From Batillaria attramentaria (Eukaryota; Mollusca; Gastropoda; Batillariidae), in assembly GCA_018292915.2 (NCBI GenBank), contig JACVVK020000205.1:193501-257500 (forward strand): a stretch of 64,000 nucleotides of DNA, given 5' to 3'. This document shows, one piece after another, positions 1 through 13,300 of this stretch. The notes beneath the pieces were generated by a model that had not been told where the DNA came from, did no database searches, and saw only the letters and a list, made by a program, of their open reading frames with translations. The stretch's first letter is position 1, and each line of letters begins with the position of its first letter. The position numbers and the translations under genes were made by a program.

Positions 1-361
1 AAGGATTTGGACAACACTTCTGGAGGCATTACCTACTCACAAACTGCAAATTCTGAATATGATCGGGGGTGGGGGGGGGGGGTATTCAGGACAGATCAAA
101 ATGTCATCATCTGTGGGTCAGCTTCAGTATAACTCTCTCCCAGAAGTCTGGATTTGACCAATACTAGGGAACTCCGCAAGCACCAACGAAGTGCATTTTG
201 TTTTGCGTTCGTTTTAACATGGCTGTAGAGGGCCTGGTCTCTCAACAACAAAAAAACAACAGCGGCTGTAGTGCAGGGAGGACCAAACGTGTAGGGACCC
301 CATTAGCCACCTGGGCTATCGACCGTGTGAAAAGTGGGAGCCTGAATGTTTTTCTGATTGC

Positions 362-369
362 CCAAAGCG

Positions 370-413
<44 letters not shown>
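362..413. repeat. (TG)n microsatellite
   Basis: Uninterrupted TG dinucleotide run of about 50 bp. Open frames across it are only translations of the repeat. Confidence 0.95.
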
Positions 414-417
<4 letters not shown>

Positions 418-2672
418 GAACGCTAATGAAGGTAAAGGGTAACACATGGAACAAGTTACACAATTTATTGTTTCTGCATTGCCATGCGGCAGTGAGAGAA
501 ACAAATCGGACGATGCCGAAGCCGTTCAGGCTAGGCTTTGCATGGTGAGTGCCACTGTCGGTCACATTAAACAGGAATTTTTTTTAATGCTACTTGGGGT
601 AGGAGAAACATGAGGTCGGTTTGCCCAACGTGAGGTGACTGGCAAGAGCTTTTGGTCCTCCCTGCTTATGTTACTATTTCTCTTATTGTTTTTGTTGTTG
701 TTGTCCCGCCTGCAAAACACTCATGAAATGAAGTGAAACGACATAAGAAACATTCGTGGTATTGATATTCCCATTTCTCTTTTTAATCATTTCGTTCTAC
801 CTGCAAAACTTTAATGCAGTGATGTAGAACGAGAACAAAATCGAATTCATTGGTGCTTCTGAAGTTCATTTTTGTCATGGTCATGGCACTTGATTTTGAG
901 AATAGCTCGAGTTGACACTTTTTACACTTTTCTTGAGCTATTTTGAAAAACAGAGTTGTGCCTAAATTCCACTACCTTGACGGAGGTATGTTTCTTTTGA
1001 CTGCCTTTTTGTTTCCGTGGTATTTCCATTGTCCGAAGCATTTGGTTGACTGCAGTACATTTTTACCAGATATTTTTGTGTCAGCCGCAGCACAAAATGG
1101 CAGTATGAAATTTGTGTAGGATTGGACAGATCAATTGACTGGAAATGACTGTGGTTCCCAGATAATTTATTGTGTGAATACGTCACTTTTGAATAGATGT
1201 AATCGAGACCATCTAAGTCACTGGCTTGGGTTGGGTCCATCTGCTCTGAATGACCCTGTGTGTTTGGTACTGTAACAAAATTTGGTGCCGATAAAAGTAT
1301 TGAGTTGTTCGATCTTTCTGAAACGCAGAGAGACAAATCACCTCACACACTCGCTTCCTTGTATCGTACAGTGAATGATGGTGTGCGAGTGTACAGTGCT
1401 GTTTGACCACTTCAGGCGAGTAGTGAAGAGTGATGAAGCCTTGTGATACATGCAGAGAACAACATCAGGGGAGGAGGGCTGGGAGGGGGGGTTGGGGGGT
1501 TGGGATTGATTGAGAGCTTGGCGGAAAGGCTACTGAGACGTTGCATTTAGCGTAGCATTGAGCTAACACATCACCCAATAGTGCGGGATTTGCAGGTCAA
1601 GTGGAGCTTGTTAAACTATGTTAGGTGTTTTGGAGGCTTTTTTTCCCTGCTGCTTGTATTGCTGTGGAGGGGTGAGTGAAATACGTGATATTTGTGGTTT
1701 TGGGTGGTTATGCACATCTGGGAGGTTTCATTCATCTCAAACAGAAGAGCAGGGCTTCGGTCATAAACCGAAGTGAAATCTCTTTTGAAATGTCCCAATT
1801 ACTTTCTTACCAAGACGTATATCTGTCCTATAAGTTCTGTGCCACAGTGTACAATATTCAGGACAAATGTCCTATCCTTTCACTGTCAGCCAGGGCATTT
1901 TGTCCTGTTACAGTTCCCATGGATGCGAAGACGTGAAACAGCTTTGCCAGTCACGTTGCATGTGGAAATAGTTTGCTGCATCTGAAAAATCTGATAGAAA
2001 ACAACAGAGAGGTCATTTTGGGGGGCCTGTACCAAGGACAGTGTGTTTTAAATTTGTACCCAGGTGAAATGCTGTGCATTTTGCCTACTTGTGTCATTTG
2101 TCCGCAGAGAATGAGCACTTGAATTACCTTCATCTTGCTTCAATACATGCAGTTGAATGCCGTGTTAAATGGCTTCTCCTCAGCATTGGCAGAGGTGTGC
2201 TGATGTAAAATTCTTCCTTTTCACAGATGATACATGTACATAGTTGTCGTGGGGTATTGTTTTTGCCTGTGCTCGCTTCACTGATGAATGCATGCCTGCC
2301 GTAAATCTACCAGTGCTATGTGTGTTGCAAGTTCGTAAACTGTAGCGTGAAAATAGTGTTGCTCGACTACTTCATTCGGACTTTCAGGAATTTGTGAACC
2401 TGATGATTGTTATTTCTGACTTGCTACTTTTAGTGTTAGTTGCCTGTTCGCAGTCATTGGCATTTCAAGCGTGTATATAGATGTACAAGATTTTCGGGGG
2501 AGGAGGAGTAGAGGGTTGTATTGCTTTTGGTGGAGAGTCTGCCCGTGTGAACGTCGTACGCGCTTGTCAGTTGATGAAGAAATATACTCCGCCACCAAAA
2601 ACCACTTGTTTTTTTTCTCAGTAATTGAACTGTACAATTAAGTAAATGTATATCAGAAAATGTACATTCCTC

Positions 2673-2675
<3 letters not shown>

Positions 2676-2717
<42 letters not shown>

Positions 2718-2754
2718 TCAGGTGGGGGGGTTCAAGTGTATGCAAAGAGTGACA

Positions 2755-2786
<32 letters not shown>

Positions 2787-2805
2787 GTGTGTGTGTGTGT
2801 GTGTG
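2676..2805. repeat. Compound (TG)n / (GA)n microsatellite
   Basis: Two TG runs separated by a GA run and a G-rich spacer. Confidence 0.9.
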
Positions 2806-4823
2806 ATAGACTTGTAACTGATTCAGTGATTGCCGATAGCAAACCTGATCTGAATGAAATAATTTAAACGTCTTATGTACCCTTCATAATCCCCCAATTA
2901 CTCGTAGCATTGTGAAAAGACTGTATTGGGTACATGTATCCAGAATTGTGTATGTGTATGTACTCTGAAACTGACTGCAAAGCTTCAACAACTATCTCAT
3001 TCTTTTTCCTGTATTTGTTTGTTGTCGTATTTTACCGTATGTACATCCTGTGTAGTCGACTGTAAACTTTTCCGGATTTTGTCTATCATATTTATTGTGT
3101 CAACGAAGTGAGGCACAGTTGTTTTGTTCATACTTGTACCTGTGTTACTGTATTATTTTCATTGTTGTTGTTTGTCGTTCATTATTATCATTTATTATGT
3201 TTTCATGGTTGTGGAGCGTAAGAACAAATCTGTATACGATGAAGATTAAAGGCGGGATTTCGTAGCAGTCGTTAATGAATGGTTCAGTAGAAACAATGAC
3301 TCACACTGCCAGCATAGAATTAGAAACCAAACATAAGTCAAGAATATAGTCAACAGAACACAGCCGTATCCGTGATGTAACGCTTGCATGGAATGACCTA
3401 TCTGTCAGTACAGGCAACCGTCGCTGTGCTGATTGAGGTTCAAAAACGGTCTATCGATTTGGACCCAGAAATAAGCAGCATAAATTGGTTTCAGCGGCTT
3501 CAGTTTAATTTCTACAGAGAATGTACCTGGATAAATGGTATGATTTGTGTCAAAAGAACTGGAGTATTTATTGGGCAGAGGTTATTTTTCATTATGTATG
3601 TACGCATAATTATTTTGGGCTGTAATGACCACTGTTAAGTTTGAATCTCTGAAAATCATTTCCATCTGTAATATATGTTTGTGTTGCTGAGTCTGGTGGT
3701 TTTGGTGCCTGTACTGCATGATCGTAAGCCCGTTTAAACCAGTATTCATATTTCAAACTAGTATACGTATAGAATTCCCCCCCCCCCCCCCACCCCCACC
3801 TTTCCTATCTTGAAACTCAGTCTTGCATGTTTGTCCCCTTGTTAGGCGTGAAACGGTAGGCCAGGAGAGCTGACCGATGTGAACGATCGAAAGAGTTTGT
3901 TCTGTGTATGTTCACTTTAGCATTTACAGTCCTTGTATGTATGGGTCATATTTCCTGTCATAATACATGTTACATCATAATGCGGATTCACACTTTAACG
4001 TGTCATTGCTTCATATCATTCTCACTGCTTTCACACTCACGTATGCTGCATCCTTTTTGCATCTTAGTCAACCTGTATTCACGCGACCTCTTCTGTTAAC
4101 CCAGGTACTGAGGTAGACCTTATTAAGTGGTATGTTACATGTGTCCTGCATGCGGTTCAACTGAGAGTCGAAAAGTATTCACCGTATTATCATCTTGTAT
4201 GCTGTAACATTTGCGGCTTCCAGCACAAAACAGATCCACTCTTTGCATGCACTGGCTTTGAATGCTTTTAATTCAAGCGCAAGAGGTTGTTAATTGAATA
4301 AATTAAATTTTGTTTTCCCCCTTCTTTACTTTTAGGGCACACAAGTTCACAGGCATGTTTACTGTATGTGTACAAATGCTTTGACCAGCACTTTTGTCTC
4401 CTCTCTTTCTTTTGATTTCATAACGATGCATGGAGTTTGTTTTGGAATAGGTGAAGTCTTGCATGAACCTTTGAAAGATATTGGTCTCGGCTATCGCAGA
4501 ATTTTTTTTAAATAGTGGAAACTTGAGAGTGCGAATAATATTGACAAGGAGAGAATTGACAGCACAAATGTAAAGCGTATCAAGCATACAAAGCAAGTAT
4601 ATGTTACTCCATGTGACGAGCATAGTGTTTTTGGTTTCTTTTTGTTATATTTCACCTGTTGTCCTTTGGTATTTTTTGCCCTCATTTTCACATATACCGC
4701 TTCATCTGACACGTGCTTATGATAAAGCTCATGAAACTGACCTGATTCACTCTACATGTAGTTGTGATTGTTATTATTCATGTTGGCATACGGATAAATG
4801 TGCCGCTAGTTAAACATATGATG

Positions 4824-4829
4824 AATAAA
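4824..4829 (+). terminator. Poly(A) signal AATAAA with GT-rich downstream element
   Basis: AATAAA is followed about 45 bp later by GTGATGTGTAG and then a TGTGTG run, the usual arrangement for metazoan cleavage and polyadenylation. A second AATAAA lies at 4297-4302. Either could end the transcript proposed for the left end of the window. Confidence 0.4.
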
Positions 4830-4850
4830 GTATGGACTGGACAAATATTT

Positions 4851-5993
4851 TGTCTTTTTCCAGTGTAATAGTGATGTGTAGTGCTTCACATGTGTCTGTG
4901 TGTGTGTATTTTCCAACAATTTGCAGTGTACGAATATCTGTCCATCTACATATATCGGTGCTTATGCATTTCGATAAAAATAAAAATCTACAACAGCGTT
5001 CTCATCAGAACACAAGTGCACACACACACACAACCTAAAAAAAAAATCTGGTTACAGTACTTGAATATACAAACATTTAACTCTAAGCGAATCATCCGTG
5101 ATTAAAAAATTTCAAACTGAGTTTGTGGCGGCCAGAAACAAAATATGCTGGCTGTAATGACGGAATTGTGTCGCTCTGTGATGCTATTGAAACTAAGTGT
5201 GTGGTTCCAAACCATTATTTTTATGTAATTTTTTAATGTGGTGCTCAGATGCACTGCAATGCAAACAAGTCACCTAAGAAGAAACATTTGCAGGTAACAT
5301 TGGTACATGTACTGAGAAAACGCATTGTTCATGTATGAATGATTTCACGGGGAGTGAACGCTTGCGAGTTATACAATCTTTCAGACAAAAAGTATTTTTG
5401 AAATTCCATTTATTTCATCATGCCAATCATACACTTGCATATCGAATATATTTATATAGATCTGGTAACTGATTTCAAAAATACGTCATGACAGAGTAAA
5501 TGCACATCACATGGCTATGTACATGTAAGGAAACAATGCACAGTCCTCTGAGACAAAATCAACATGAGTGTACAATGAAAGCGTAATCAGTTCAGATCAA
5601 TACTAATCGATGTCGCTTTCCGTGTTATCCGACAATATGTTGAACTCAAACAACACTCTGAATGAAAAAGGTGGCTGAATGTGCAATTTCAAATTGACAT
5701 GCATTCCCTTTTTCGGCCAATGAACACCAATGTATTATTATCTTTTTTTAACAACGATCAACAGCTAGTACACATGTTCTATATTCCTCCACCCTCATCC
5801 AACTGAAGTAACCAAAAAAAAAAAAAAAAAAATCGTACAAGGAACACTGTTAGTTACAGAGTAACAGCAGAACCTAAAGTGGGCAACCATGAACCATCTC
5901 ACCATAGTTTTCCTTCTTAAAGATCTAAGCTCCCAACAAAAAGCTTTCTGAAGTGTGAAAATTTTTTAGAGTCGACCATGCAAGCACAGTCAT
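4851..5993. other. Intergenic, nothing recognised
   Basis: AT-rich DNA with a poly-A run near 5815-5830 and no recognisable coding exon. It lies downstream of PDCD10. A TTTATT at 5409 would read AATAAA on the minus strand, so a very long PDCD10 3' UTR cannot be excluded. Confidence 0.4.
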
Positions 5994-6206
5994 CTCTGTC
6001 ACAGTTGCAGAGTTTTCAGCGTCCCTGAAACCCCAATAAGAGCCGAGGGCACTGAGCGAGAAAAATCGTGCAGCACTCAACATCCGCTAGACACTGTAAC
6101 GATGTGTCTCGCTCACTGAACAAAAGCCAAATAACGTCACGGCAAACTCGTACTCTGGTTTCATAAGGGTCCCCGAAGCGCTGAAAACTCTCCAACTGTG
6201 ACAGAG
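5994..6206. mobile_element. 213-bp MITE with ~28-bp terminal inverted repeats
   Basis: The left end CTCTGTCACAGTTGCAGAG and its continuation TTTTCAGCG are mirrored, in inverse complement, at the right end with about one mismatch. The interior has no coding capacity. This is a small non-autonomous DNA transposon or foldback element of unassigned superfamily; no clear target-site duplication is visible. Confidence 0.75.
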
Positions 6207-6291
6207 TTGCCTGGATTATGCACAGTCGAAGAAGTCGCAGTTTTCAAAAACGCAATGTTTGTGGCTTTTTGCTGAGATTGCAGACCTTTAA

Positions 6292-6376
6292 CCCTGGTAG
6301 TGCTGAGCCCAGAATATTCTGGACCACCTCTATGGCTTATTCAGCACGAGACAAAATTAATTCAGCAAGACCAGGG
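6292..6376. mobile_element. Tiny piggyBac-like MITE flanked by TTAA
   Basis: The element starts CCCTGGT and ends ACCAGGG, with TTAA directly on both sides (6288-6291 and 6377-6380). TTAA duplication next to CCC/GGG termini is the hallmark of the piggyBac superfamily. At 85 bp it is non-autonomous. Confidence 0.6.
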
Positions 6377-6654
6377 TTAATGCAATCTCCACTGAACGAC
6401 CACCTCTGGCAGAACTGAACCACAGACAAACAAATCACTGTGAAACCCATCCCTCCAGTCTCCAGCAAACACACACACACACACACACACGTGAGTGCAT
6501 TCTGTCCACGGCAAGTTGTGAAAGTCACGTCTTGCCCAAGATATTCAGTTGGAAAACCAAAGAAAAATAAGATTTACCCACATTACACTTTAATATATAA
6601 ATAAATCCATGGAACGCAACGTGTTGTCATCTCCTCACAACATGAATCTCATCC

Positions 6655-7850
6655 TCTACCTGTGAGATACGGTGTTCCCCAAGGCTCGGTACTTGGGCCG
6701 GTACTTTTCAGTCTACACACTCAACCACTGTCTGATGTCATCACCCAGCACAAGTGTGATTTCCATAAATATGCGGACGATACTCAGCTTATGAAAGCTT
6801 CTCTTCCTCATTCGCTTGACACTCTCTGTAATGAAATTCATCTGTGCATTGCCTCAGTTAAGAAGTGGATGCTGCAAAACAAACTTAGACTAAATGACAG
6901 TAAAACTGAAGCTATGTGTGTGGGCTCAAAACTGGCTCTCAGCCGTACCTCTGTAAATGCATTGACTGTAGGGAATGCTGATATTCCTTTTCAAAGTTGT
7001 GTCAGGAACCTTGGTTCATTTTTTGACTCTTGTATGTCCATGCATGTACACATCAGTTCTGTTTGCAGAGCTGCACATTTTCAGTTAAGAAAGATCAGCT
7101 CAATTAGATCATTCCTTTCTGTCGAAACTACTACGCAGCTTGTCTGCTCCTTGATCTTGAGTCGCATTGACTACTGCAATTCATTGCTTGCTGGTCTGCC
7201 CTCTGAAGAGATCGCACGTCTCCAGTTGATTTTAAATAACTCTGCCAGAGTCATTTTTAGAAAGTCTCGGAAAGATCATGTCACCCCACTCCTCCGCCAG
7301 CTTCACTGGCTTCCTGTCCAGCATCGGATAAATTACAAGATCGCCATTTTGGCTTATCGCCGCTTTGACGGCTCTCTCCCACCTTACCTGGCTGCTGTCC
7401 TCGACATCTATACTCCATCTAGGTCTTTGAGATCCTCTAATGAAAAACTTCTTCGGGTGCCTAGGGTTAATACCAGGTCGTTCGGCCAGAGGGCATTTCA
7501 GTATCAAGCCCCTTTCGTCTGGAATTCTCTTCCACTCTGCCTCCGCAATGCTCCTACTCTACTCTCCTTTAAATCTCAGTTGAAAACTCACCTGTTCCAC
7601 GTAGCCTATGATTAACTGTCTGCATCCCAGAGTGGGAGTTGTAGTGTCCCCGCTGCCCATAGCCAGTGTGGGTGCAATCCGGCATGGCACTGTGTGTGTG
7701 TGCGTGTGTGTGTGGTTTTGTGTGTGTGTGTGTGTGTGTGTGTGTCCATAATATTTTTATGTGTGTATTTGTACAGCGCTCTGAGCCAGCGCCTGCTGGG
7801 ATACTGCGCTTTATAAAAGCAATTTATTTATTTATTTATTTATTTAGTAG
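6655..7850 (+). mobile_element. 5'-truncated CR1/L2-type LINE: reverse transcriptase C-terminal part and 3' tail
   Basis: An open frame of about 317 codons (6662-7615) begins just before RT motif GVPQGSVLGPVLF and carries the catalytic YADD box near residues 37-40. It continues through LQLILNNSARVI and HWLPVQHRINYKIAILAYR and ends WNSLPLCLRNAPTLLSFK...LKTHLF, the usual C-terminus of CR1/L2-like elements. A short GT-rich 3' region follows, then GCGCTTTATAAAAGCAATTTATTTATTT, a structured tail ending in ATTT repeats as in this LINE group. The endonuclease and N-terminal RT are missing, so the copy is dead, but the frame has no stop, suggesting recent insertion. It is not a host gene. Confidence 0.85.
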
Positions 7851-8093
7851 AATCACATAGTAACACATTTCTGTCCAAGATCAAGTTCCCTTAAACTTCA
7901 GTCCTCAGAAATTCTTTGCGTATGAAGAGGCAGGGTTAACAGCAGTGCAGCTCTGATTTTCACTGCCGAAAGTTCAGAACTACACTGCACTACAAGCCAG
8001 TGGATTTTTAATGTGACGTGTTTAGGGGCTGATTTGCGAAGGTCCTACGCATTCCACAGGTTAAATCAAAAACACTAGGTCAGTGAGCATTGC

Positions 8094-8440
8094 TCTACCA
8101 CGGTCCAGTCATTTGGAACAGCCTGCCTGCCCATCTTCGCCATGCAGAGTCAACGGACTCTTTTAAAGTCGCTTTAAAGTCTCATTTCTGCCGGCAGTAT
8201 TATACAGACTAACTTCTCTATCATCACTATTACCATTATTGTCATTTTAGGATGTCGTGTTAGGATGTATCATAGCTGTGTGTATGTAATGTGTATGTGA
8301 CGTGTATTTCATGTGCACGTAATGCGACGTATTTAATGTGTATGTATTGCCATCCTACTATTGTGAGGCACCAAGAGCTCCAGCAGGAGGTTGGGCGCCA
8401 AACAAATCCTCATTATTATTATTATTATTATTAAAGGGGA
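8094..8440 (+). mobile_element. LINE 3' fragment with (ATT)n tail
   Basis: The segment encodes a degenerate WNSLPxxLR...SFKVALKSHF-like end at about 8098-8200 and closes with a GCGCC-containing end and ATT repeats (8409-8432). It is a second, more degraded copy of the CR1/L2-like type found upstream. Confidence 0.6.
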
Positions 8441-10087
8441 GCAGCCTTGATATGTGTGATGTAAGTACAGGAAAATGCGTCTACAACAGAAAAAGGCAGA
8501 TGATGTGAGTTGATGGAAATAAGTAGGGCTTGGGGTGGGGATTTCTGACTCAGGGGTGGCGGATGGGGGACAAAATCGCTGTCATGCAAAACACACCGCC
8601 AGCAAGAACTGTTTCCACGTCTGAAATTCAAAACGAAAGCAAACTGAGCAGCCTTCTGCAGTTAGGCAAGGATTCTCTTGAGTAACAAACCATTCACATC
8701 AACACCACCATGTAAAAACATGTTTCTTATAATACACTGAAAACCAAATCACCCACGAACAGCCCCTGAAAGATACTTCCAATCATACTAAAAAAAAAAG
8801 AAAGAAAAAAAAACCCCGAAACAACGACAACCAAAAAAAAAAAAGGGGGGGGGGGGGGGGAAGGATAACGCACACACTGACAGAACATATTGTGCTTAGC
8901 GGCGATTACAAATTACAGGTCAGAACACTTAGACCAGCTACCATGAAGACAATTACAAACTGAACACCATTAGATCACTATTCAAATCACCCTTTAAGCC
9001 TTGGTACAAACATGAATCTGATAATGAATCTTAAGAAACTGATAGTGCTGGAAAAAGAGTTGGGTGTGTGTGGGGGGGGGAGGGGGGGGTTAGGGGGGGA
9101 TACCGACATATTCAATATGACAACAAAACACCGGTTTTCTCCCCTTTTTAGGCTTGGAGGAAGGGATATAACCTAGGAAGCTGTAAAAATTTTTTTTTTT
9201 TTTTTTTTAATTAAAAAAAAAATCCCAGTCTCAAATAGATTATCTCCCAGATTCCAAAGTTCTTTATGGTGGTTATTTCTGCCAGTGATGACTTTCGAAC
9301 TGCATGTTTGCGAATCACAAAATGGGCGGTGAACACCGTCCATAGTAGGCAAAGAGTTAAAATCAATTTAAATCATGTGTGTTTTCCTGAGGAATTTGTA
9401 TCATACTGAAATGTGCACTGCTATAATTATAAATATATACATGTATGCCAACAGATATATATATATAATTTACATGTACATAATTTTTTTCAGAACCACG
9501 TACCAGCATCTGAAGGTACCCCCACACTCTTATACATGTATGTCTGTGTGCCCACAAATGTGCATGAGATGCCTTTAAAAAATCATTGTTCACTGTATAG
9601 TCTCCATACTTTTCACAAAGGACAGTTTTGTTCATGTCGTTATTTTGCGTCCTGTGCAAATGAAAAGCAGCAAGAAGTATACAAGCTTCAGTCCTGACTA
9701 ACAAACAAAAACAAAACAATCAACAAGCCAAACAAACAAGAAGAAAAAAGAAAGAAAAAACAAATAAACAGGCAGATACAGACCATGCTTAGGAACAAAC
9801 CAACATCCAAAGTAGCTGTCGGACCGGTGTGCTTGTTAAAAAAAAAAAAAAAATAAATCAACCTGTCAATCATTTTTTTTCCCTTCATGAATATGTATCA
9901 ACAACAGCCCGCCCACAATTTCCCGCTCCCTTTGCAGAAAAACAACAAAAATGGCACAACCCATCAAGTTTTTTGAGGGACTGACGAACTTTTTTTCCTT
10001 CAATTAATGGGAGGATGCATGACGTCATCGAAATCATAATGTTATCACGGCGATGAAGACGAAGATGGGGAGTCAAGGTCACGGTCC
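8441..10087. other. PDCD10 3' flank / 3' UTR, no coding sequence
   Basis: Low-complexity A-, G- and T-runs occur at 8790-8870 and 9060-9225, with an AT-repeat patch near 9450. Nothing resembles an exon. The part next to 10088 must hold the PDCD10 3' UTR; its poly(A) site could not be placed. Confidence 0.45.
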
Positions 10088-10306
10088 TCAGCAGACGTCT
10101 TGCCGGACTGTCTTCAGGATAAGGTTGGTCTGATGAACAAGGTGGTTTGCACTGAGGAATACACTCTGGTTTCTGCACATAAAGCCTCACATTTAGCAAG
10201 TCGTGTAAGAATCAATGTGTCTACAAAAAGCAGTACATGTAACACCCTCTCATAGCTGTGCCATGTTGTAGTTCCGCTGGTGTGTGTGTGTGTGTGCGCA
10301 GGGAAC

Positions 10307-10362
<56 letters not shown>

Positions 10363-13300
10363 ATATGAGTTTTTCTTAGTTTTTATCTGTTTTGTCAGTT
10401 TTACCTGTCTTGTGTTTGTTTTATCTGTCTTTTGTGTTTTTTATGTCTTACATGAATAAGTATGTATTTTATGGAAAGCGCCTAGAGCTTAGATAAGGTT
10501 AGGCGCTATATAAATATTATTATTATTATTATTATTATATTATAAAAATGCAGGTAAACAGGCTTGACAAAGGGCTGCACTGAATGGGACACAAGTCCAA
10601 TGCGGGGGCATCTCTATAGTCCTACATGTCAATAGTCCTAGGTGTTAATTAACGATTTTGCGCATTCTGTATCAATAGTCCGACTTTTTAATAGTCCTGC
10701 GTTCGATAGTTCGATAGCCCTAGGTGTCAATAGTCCTACACTTACTCAAAGTCTCCTCAGTCCTACGCATTGATAGTCATACTGGAAAAACCTAAAGGAG
10801 CAGAGGACCATCGACATGTAGAACTGACGAGACTGTGAGTAAGTGCAGACTGATCAAAACATGTAGGACAATTAACTGTAGGACTATCAAGAATTCGGAC
10901 TGTTGACACGTAGGACTACCAGCGTAGGACTATCGACGCGTAGGACTATCGACACATAGGACAGTCGACATATAGGACTAGCAACACGCACCCATTCACT
11001 TCTCTAAGCTGAGACAGACCAGGTAGTATACTTACAAGCTAGTGTCTCTGAAGTACTCTTTCAGTGTGTTGCTGAACTTCTTGGAATAGCGGACAAACTC
11101 CTTCTTTCTGTCTTCTAGGACCTAAGAAAACCGAGAAGAAAAAAAAAAAGAAAAATGGTAAACCAAACAAACAAATGCATCCACTCTCTCTCTCTCTCTC
11201 CTTCCATCAATCTACTTTTATTTTTTTTCTTGATCAGGATATGGGACACATATCTTTGAACACTAAACAGTGGTGAGCCCGTACCTGTTTTGTTCCATTT
11301 TCGTTCATGTGAGGGGGCATTTCAGCGATCACTTTGTTGACAGCATCCAACAATGTCTTGATAGAACTGGCGATCTCCCTGTCAAAACAAAGCACACTGT
11401 CTTATCATCCCAGCACTACATGAGTCTACAGCCATAATCAAGACAGTTAATTCAGTAATGTGTTGGACAGCCGATGCATGGTTCAAAAACTCAGGTTATG
11501 ACTGGAAACCAAACCTCTGTGCTGACCGGCCCCCGTAGTGTAGTGGTTAGCACTTCGGATCATGGACCGGGAGACCCGGGTTCGAATCCCAGCCGAGGCA
11601 AGCGGGATTTTTCCTACCTAGGTCGGCTCCTACCCAGAGCGGGTGTGCTATGGGCCCAATGGGGAGGCTGTTGCCACACAGCCGAGCTTCACCCACTTCA
11701 CGGGTGCGACTTTGGGGGTGCTTCCCTTAGTATGACATGTCTTATGATGTGGATGATTACACGGCCGGCACCGCAGGTGCCGTAGTTCCCGGGCCTGGTT
11801 AATGCCGGGATATTTATGACAGGAAGCGTGGAATGCGGCCCTGTCCTGCAGTCCCAAACCACATGGACCTCCTTAGCAGCATCTTACTATCATCCTCATC
11901 TCCATCATCATGCATAATAAAAATTGTCCCAGCTTTCGAGCCCTCCGTGGGTTCCACCCATGACCTGGGAGGAGCACCACTGGAGTTGGCAAAAGAGTTG
12001 GGGCAGCAAAAAAAAAAAAAAAAAAACCTCTGTGCTGGTCTGTTCCTCACTGCTCTGATTTCTAAGATGGACAAAACTTGAACTGTTCAAACCTCCGAAT
12101 AAGAAATCGAACATAATAAAAATTATCATTCATAACATCTGTTAACAGCTACCATTCCCATGGTGTCAGCAGGGTGTTGGGTGTTCGGGAGTTTAACGTC
12201 CTTTTCCACCACATACTGGTGTCAGCAGACTGACTGAAAACCTAACACTTACGCATTCCAAATTATGATGTCTCAGTGAGAAGCAAAGTTGTTTTATACG
12301 TGTCCAGAAAATAAAAATAAAAAAGACTTTTATTGTGTAACTTGCTAAATCATTCATCTTTCTCACATTTTTTTGTCTCCTCACTTTCTCCAGATAAGCC
12401 TAAAAACTGGAGCTCCTAAAAGCAGCAGTAACATACACGTGCACAAATCACCGCAAAATAATCCACTTACTTGATTGTCTCAAGGAACTGTTTGCGGTCA
12501 TAGATCTGGTCAGGAATGCGTCCAAGAATTCGCTTGAGATCAATGGCGCAGTCGTTGAGCTCCTTAAAAGTGGGTTCTGACCGAGGGATCCGGATATCTG
12601 TAAACATTGACATAAAAGGACAGAGTCGATACCATTAAAATGTGCAAATTCATGTGCACTGTGCACTGTATAGCCTTTCATGGACCATCCTTCCTCACTA
12701 GTACAAACTTACACAAATCATCATACAAAGCAGCTTCTATGCTTGTTTCCTAGTCAATGCTACCAATTTTTTGTGTGTAATCTTTTAAACAAAAAAAAAA
12801 TTAATAATTAAAAAACATTCAACAATAATGCAACAAACGATGCCAACATAAACTGATTCAAGTCAATGAGCAACTTTTGTGTGTAATCTTTTCAACATAA
12901 AATTAGTAATTAAAAAACATTAAACAATAAAACAACAATGCCAACATAAACTGATTCTAGTCAACAAGCAACTTTTACAACTTGGGTACATAGCTGCTGA
13001 AATGTTACCCAGGGGTGTTACCTTCTGTCTCTGTGAATCCTCCAAGACGCAGCAGCATCTGACACAGATCCACCTTTTCGCCCAACTCTGCACGTGCAAG
13101 CAACTCTCGCACGAGGTCGTATGTCAGCCCTGGCATTCGTCGCTCAGCCTGCACCAAAGTTAGGATGAAACTCAAACACTTGCAGCAACTGCAGTACAGT
13201 AGCTGTTTCATATAAAAAAAAATTCTGCTCAACGGTGTGGGTGGGTGGGTGGGTCATTAGGGGCTTAACGTCCTTTTCCACCATATATGGGTGATATTAA

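Larger units (their letters stand above)
1..4850 (+). other. Repeat-poor T-rich region, possible 3' UTR of an upstream gene
   Basis: No convincing exon was found here: the open frames are short, lack splice context and resemble no family I know. The stretch is T-rich on the plus strand and has fewer recognisable transposons than the rest of the window. It ends at a canonical poly(A) signal followed by a GT-rich segment. The simplest reading is the long 3' UTR of a plus-strand gene whose coding part lies before the window. Intergenic DNA is the alternative. Simple repeats inside: TG at 362-413, TG with short interruptions at 2676-2805, and C-runs near 3777-3800. Confidence 0.3.

Noticed and set aside
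6662..7615. 317-codon frame as a host gene
   Set aside because: It is the C-terminal half of a LINE reverse transcriptase with YADD and a LINE-type tail.
11524..11597. Functional tRNA gene
   Set aside because: It has A- and B-box-like sequence, but the acceptor ends do not pair well and it is the head of a SINE with a poly-A tail.
11474..11785. 103-codon plus-strand frame in a PDCD10 intron
   Set aside because: It runs through the SINE head and body; the same frame recurs only in other copies of the SINE.
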